A stretch of DNA of 64,000 bases from Diospyros lotus (lineage: Eukaryota > Streptophyta > Magnoliopsida > Ericales > Ebenaceae), in contig NC_068347.1 in the NCBI RefSeq assembly GCF_014633365.1, positions 29,368,116 through 29,432,115 on the forward strand. The letters are read 5' to 3'. The stretch's first letter is position 1. The number at the start of each line of letters is the position of its first letter. Made by a program: the position numbers and the translations under genes. Shown piece by piece: positions 59,470 to 64,000 of the stretch. The notes under the pieces were generated by a model, which saw nothing but the letters and a program-made list of their open reading frames with translations, searched no databases and was not told the DNA's origin.

Positions 59470-62400
59470 GAAAGGATTCCAATGATAGCTTCTGAAAACT
59501 GAACAGAATTCAAGGAAGTGACGTGTAGATAGTGCATTATTAACAATATAACTGCAAAATCTCATTTTCATTGTTCAAAGTCTCAGTAGATCTGGTTGTG
59601 CTCTTATATCTATACATTTTTTCCAATTACCATCCTTGCCAACCTCCGAGTGTCATGATGTATGCAAATTTCCCAAGCGAAACTACTGCAGGTACAGTTA
59701 ATGAGTTCAGTTCTCTGGTAGTCCATTTGCTGATGTTTTACCCTTTCCATTTGGATATACAAAAGCATATAGCTAAATTCAGCATTGTTTTTGCCCACAG
59801 TTTTGAATGTGCGGAAGGAAATGAATGCAAACTAAGACGCAGCAAAACTAACTTTTACAACATTAACATTAATCTGTGGTAAAACATGCTGCATCAGAAA
59901 TACTCAATTTCACTCTGGCATTTCGGTTAACGGCAGTTACTAAAACCACATTCTTTGGATCAAAGTGAGAATATTTGGATAATTTCGTTCGGAACCTGCT
60001 AGAGGCAATCACGAACAGAGATAAATGGGGGTGTACAGAGAGTGTTATCTAACTGGAGATTTCTGCAAAAGGAAAATAAGGGACCTAAAAAGTGCAGCAT
60101 GAAGTTGCTGTTGTTCAACCTCATTTGCAACTATTTCCAAACAACATAAGGAAACACAAGTCATAAGAAATACTTAATAATTCACCTACAGAAGGAGCAA
60201 AAGGGAAAACACCACAAAGCCCTGTTTCCAGTTTTCACGAAAGATTAGAACAAACGCTCATTGTAGCAATTAGCAAACCAAAATTGCATCTGCTGTCAGA
60301 GCTCTGGCATTCACTTTCAGAAACAGAACCCAAATTTCGCAGCTTCATGGATTTCAAGTGCCTTGTAAAACAAAAGTAAAGACATCGAACAAATCCGGCA
60401 AATGATGTCAAAATTCATCTCAGATGGAGCCCAAATTGTTAGTTTCGAATGGGATTCAACCATTCATCTCTCAGACGCAACAGATTAAAACTAGAAATTT
60501 CACCAGTCACGGCCTGTTTATGTAACGTAAATCAACATTCGTTTCAAATGTGATTCAACTAATGCGGACAATATTCGTCTCAGACGCAACAAATTAATAT
60601 TAGAATTTAGACATTTCATGAACGACGGCCCGTATAGGTAACGTAACTCAACATGCCAAATTAGCTGCATTAAACATAAAACCTAAGAATTTAGCTCGCA
60701 TGCACACACACACACACATATATATTTATGTGAGCTACGTACTATCATCATGTGAAAGATTAATGTTAATGTTTTACCACAGATGAATCATACATCACTC
60801 TCAAAGTCTCAATAACTCAATTCGACTAAGTAATGGCATGACAAACTCACCAGCCTCTCGTTGCAGAAACGTTAAAAATGGTGATAAATGGTTATATGAT
60901 TATTATAATAATATTCTTTTTAATATCTTTGAATTTAATTCTCATCAACTATTATCTATTCCATAATTACAATTATCTCATTGTCACTATTATGTTTGTA
61001 AACACTTTTTAATCTGTTTTTGTATATCTTTTTCTTATCTCATTTGAGAGAGTCAGTAAGATTTTACTTCTTAAATAAATACGAATATACAAATTTTTTA
61101 ATATTTGGAAAAAATTTTAAGAACATTCTCTTGAAAACAAAAAATATATATATTTTTTCAAATAATATTAACTATATAACATTTTTGTGAATATTCTTTC
61201 CAAGAATTTTATTTTTTAAAATATGACTTTTAATCGTTAGTCAAATGCATACATAAAAAGTTATTAGCTAACGATTTTGCTAAATACTAAAATATTTTCT
61301 TTAAAAGTAATTCCTATAAAGGTAGTTCTTAACATAATGACTTTTATAATAACAAGAATTTTATAACAATGCTAAACATGCATGACCATATAGAGAATAT
61401 GATTACAAATAAGGATTTGTGGCAAAACTATAGCTTATTTAACCTAACCCTATTTAATAAGCTTAATATATTGTTGGTTATCTAAAAAATAAAAGGAGCT
61501 TGGTATATTGTTCTTCCGAGTGCAGTGTGCACTTTAATTTTTTGACTTCCTATGCTAAAGATTTGTCGGATTTTAAAATTTAATTAAAAAATCGTGGATT
61601 TCAAAGTTTGTTATCCTTTTATGGAGACATATCTAACTAGTTTGGTTATTCGGTTGTACGTGCTTTATAGCCTTTATTTAATTAGATTAGATAATCAGGC
61701 AAGCTAATTTTATAGTTTTTTTAGGTGGAATTCCTGTTGTTCGAATGATGTAACTGGGTTAGCTTCAACGAGATAAATAGCCCAATCATAATAATTTGGG
61801 CGGCCCAATAAGTTTTAGTGAACTGATTCCAATTCAGACCATTCACGAGATATATTTGATACGAGTTGTTTATTTCCAAGCAATTGAGAGCCAACAATCC
61901 ATGGTTATCTGGATCCAGCAGATGCCTAAAATGCAATCTGGCCTTGAGATTTTCTTTTCTTTTCATTTCTTCTGTAACCAAATAAAGACGACACAAGAGC
62001 TTGGCATCACAAGCGCAAAGCATTTTAGGTGGATTCATGAGTAAGCGATTAATGCTTTCAAGTCCGCAATATCTTAGGCCATTCCATCAATTAACAGGCA
62101 AAACTAATGAAAAGACGAATTGAACACCCACTGAAATACAGGTCCCGTAGAAGCTGAAGAAAGTTCGTGTTTGGAGAGATATACAGGTTGGGGACAGGAG
62201 TATTCAAATAGTACATACGACTAGATTGCAACAACACAATCATCATCGTCGTTATCATATCATCATTATCGTACCTGACAATGTCCCACCATGCTTAACC
62301 TGACTTGAACAACAATACAGCTTTCGAGTCCAAATAGAAGTACACAAAATGATTTGTCTCGTGAGTCACATAAGAACCTACACAACAACCACATGAGAAA

Positions 62401-63649
62401 GTAAATGACCAATGTAACCTCTCATAACAAGTCATAAATCATTTTCTCCATTGAAAAATGAGTAGAAAGAGTGTAACCAACTTAAGAAGATGATTACAAA
62501 ACAGCGAAAGAACAATAAAACTATACTCTTTTGAAGTTATAATCATCTCAAGACCAAGCAAATAAAAAACTATGCCACCTCTATACACATCGTCATTACA
62601 CAAAAGTGTGATCCAATTTAAAGATGACTCAGGTAATTTGGTGGTTTCATCCGGTACCAACAGAAACCAATAACCTAATTTTATGCTGGGGAGGACTTGC
62701 AGAGTGATGAAGATGGCTTATGTAGTAGTTGCCACTGATAAGAGGCTTCAAGCACAAAAGAGAAAAATTGTTGGTGCATCTCCAATGTGATCTGAACATG
62801 GTTGGTACTTGCCTCACAGCTCAAAAGGACATGCCAGCTAGAGTAGTAAAAATATTTTATCTCCTACTCGTCCTATTTTAGACCACCAGTTCCAGAAAAA
62901 TAATTTCTAGTTTTGGTCACATTAACATTCTGCAATTAGAGGTACCAAACTAACAGTTAAAGCTGATTGGAGAGGGTGCCACTGTGAGCTAGCAGAAGGA
63001 AGCTTGCTGGGAATTATGGTAGACCTCAAACACATTGGAGACAATCAGAGTTGGCAGGAGAGAGGTTAAGGAGTCATGCGAGAGAGAGAGAGAGAGAGAG
63101 AGATGTCCTTCAAGTTTAATGAAGACGCAGTAGGAGTTTGACAGGCTTAGATTGTTCTCTTTATCCTTATGACCAGGAACCCTATTTATAATGGAGTGCA
63201 GATAAGAATGCCAATGTCTAAGGAACTGTGTAGAGTCACAGCCTCATACTCCAATAGTTAATATAGCAGTGGAAGTGGAACCAATAATTCCAGTGTTAGA
63301 ATGTGGGCATTATGTATTTGCTTGCACACTTTTCTCTTGTGATTGATCAAGACCAAGCTTTTCTCAGGGAAAAAGTAAAATATAGATGAAACAGATAACT
63401 TTAACCTCCAATACAAGTCCCTCCAAGTTCCAAGTAAAATGAGATCTAAACCTTGCCACAACCTATCTTGTTGAAAGAATGTGGGGGCAACTTAGTTGTA
63501 TATCACAGCTCTACAGATTGGGGGGAATACATGGAAAGCAAACAATTGGGTGGGCAATTCAATTGCTTGTCTTGGAGGTTTCATGAGTGTCCTTCATGAG
63601 GACCTTAGTGAAGCTTGGTTGGAAAGTTTTATCAACCAAGTCAAGGATA
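59470..63649. other. Intergenic region downstream of the MATE gene
   Basis: The first few hundred bases probably hold the 3' UTR. No other gene is recognised. Simple repeats include (CA)n(TA)n near 60703-60726 and (GA)n at 63081-63102. Open frames on either strand stay under 110 codons and show no recognisable domain. Confidence 0.5.
60435..60655. repeat. Degenerate ~110-bp tandem duplication
   Basis: Two adjacent units share GATTCAAC, TCTCAGACGCAACA, ATTTCA and ACGGCC(T/C)GT(T/A)TA(T/G)GTAACGTAA blocks (60450-60535 and 60550-60650). Non-coding, origin unknown. Confidence 0.6.
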
Positions 63650-63942
63650 TGTCACAATCATGAACATCCATGAGAGGAATTATGGAAAAAACAGAGGGAA
63701 ACAAAGAATGGATAGAGAGAAAATGCAAAAACTTCAAATCAATTTATTCATAATGTCTTGGTACAAAGTGGCATAGCCTTATATATGACTATCCACAGCA
63801 GTTAATTGGTTACACTGTAACATATTCTACTAACAGCTTATTACAGTTGCAGTAGTTTGTTATAACTACTGTAACTTCAATAATTGTAGTTGAAACAACT
63901 TCAACTGCTTTCTGCTATCTCCCAATTCTGTTGATCATAACA
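63650..63942 (-). mobile_element. 3' LTR of a minus-oriented Ty3-type retrotransposon
   Basis: On the + strand the LTR runs TGTCACAATCATG to GATCATAACA (293 bases). In element orientation it begins TGTTATGATCAAC and is immediately preceded by a polypurine tract AAGGGAAGGGAAA (63955-63943), so this is the 3' LTR of an element whose body lies to the right. Confidence 0.75.
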
Positions 63943-64000
63943 TTTCCCTTCCCTTCAAAACTTTCTTATTCTCAAGAAAACCAAAGAAGCTAAACCACTT
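63943..64000 (-). mobile_element. Polypurine tract and extreme 3' internal end of the Ty3-type element
   Basis: After the polypurine tract, the minus strand reads through a short LENKKVLKGR-like stretch, resembling the residues found just before the polypurine tract of plant Ty3 elements. The element is cut by the window end. Confidence 0.6.

Noticed and set aside
61721..62044. Overlapping ~80-105-codon frames on both strands downstream of the MATE gene
   Set aside because: No recognisable domain, ordinary base composition and no splice context; likely chance frames.

Overview
This is a plant nuclear genome window. Its genes are split by GT-AG introns, it is crowded with LTR retrotransposons, TRIMs, hAT and PIF/Harbinger-type elements, and its proteins belong to plant families. 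It suggests a woody dicot or other non-grass angiosperm with a repeat-rich genome; the species cannot be named from the sequence. Five protein-coding host genes are visible, all on the + strand. Everything else of substance is transposon-derived or AT-rich spacer.

Layout. (1) 1243-16881: condensin II kleisin CAP-H2, 11 exons joining to an intact 670-residue frame. Its second intron is 11.35 kb and holds a solo LTR, a rearranged Cassandra TRIM carrying 5S-rRNA-like sequence, an Athila-like solo LTR containing an ATCCGGAT minisatellite, and a non-autonomous Ty3-type element. Intron 10 holds a MITE. (2) 19505-50068: three soluble epoxide hydrolase genes in tandem (EH1, EH2, EH3). Each has three exons of 477, 242 and 247 coding bases and 321 residues, and the catalytic residues sit at the same numbers as in potato StEH1. 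EH2 and EH3 differ at six residues and lie in a segmental duplication (about 23.6-35.3 kb and 46.4-53.1 kb). (3) 35279-46315: the duplication junction, filled by a large inverted arrangement of an Athila-like retrotransposon (two nearly identical gag arms facing each other across a 282-bp spacer) and by a 2.7-kb solo LTR. (4) 57919-59469: a MATE transporter of the DETOXIFICATION 54/55 type, two exons, 483 residues. (5) The right edge enters a minus-oriented Ty3-type element (3' LTR 63650-63942).

Comparing the two duplicate units gives an insertion history: one hAT element (29714-30415 and 51371-52082) predates the duplication, while a 4.5-kb BED-finger hAT element (30559-35035) and a PIF-type MITE (52400-53088) are each present in only one unit, with the other unit showing the empty site.

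The most unusual structure is the retrotransposon palindrome at 36685-43195. The only complete LTR promoter in it would read one gag arm, the spacer and then the opposite arm. That is the architecture expected of a long-hairpin small-RNA source such as Mu killer in maize, here for an Athila-like family; this is inferred from layout and untested. The genes do not form an obvious pathway: CAP-H2 acts in chromosome condensation, the hydrolases open epoxides of fatty acids or other lipophilic substrates, and the MATE protein exports small organic compounds.
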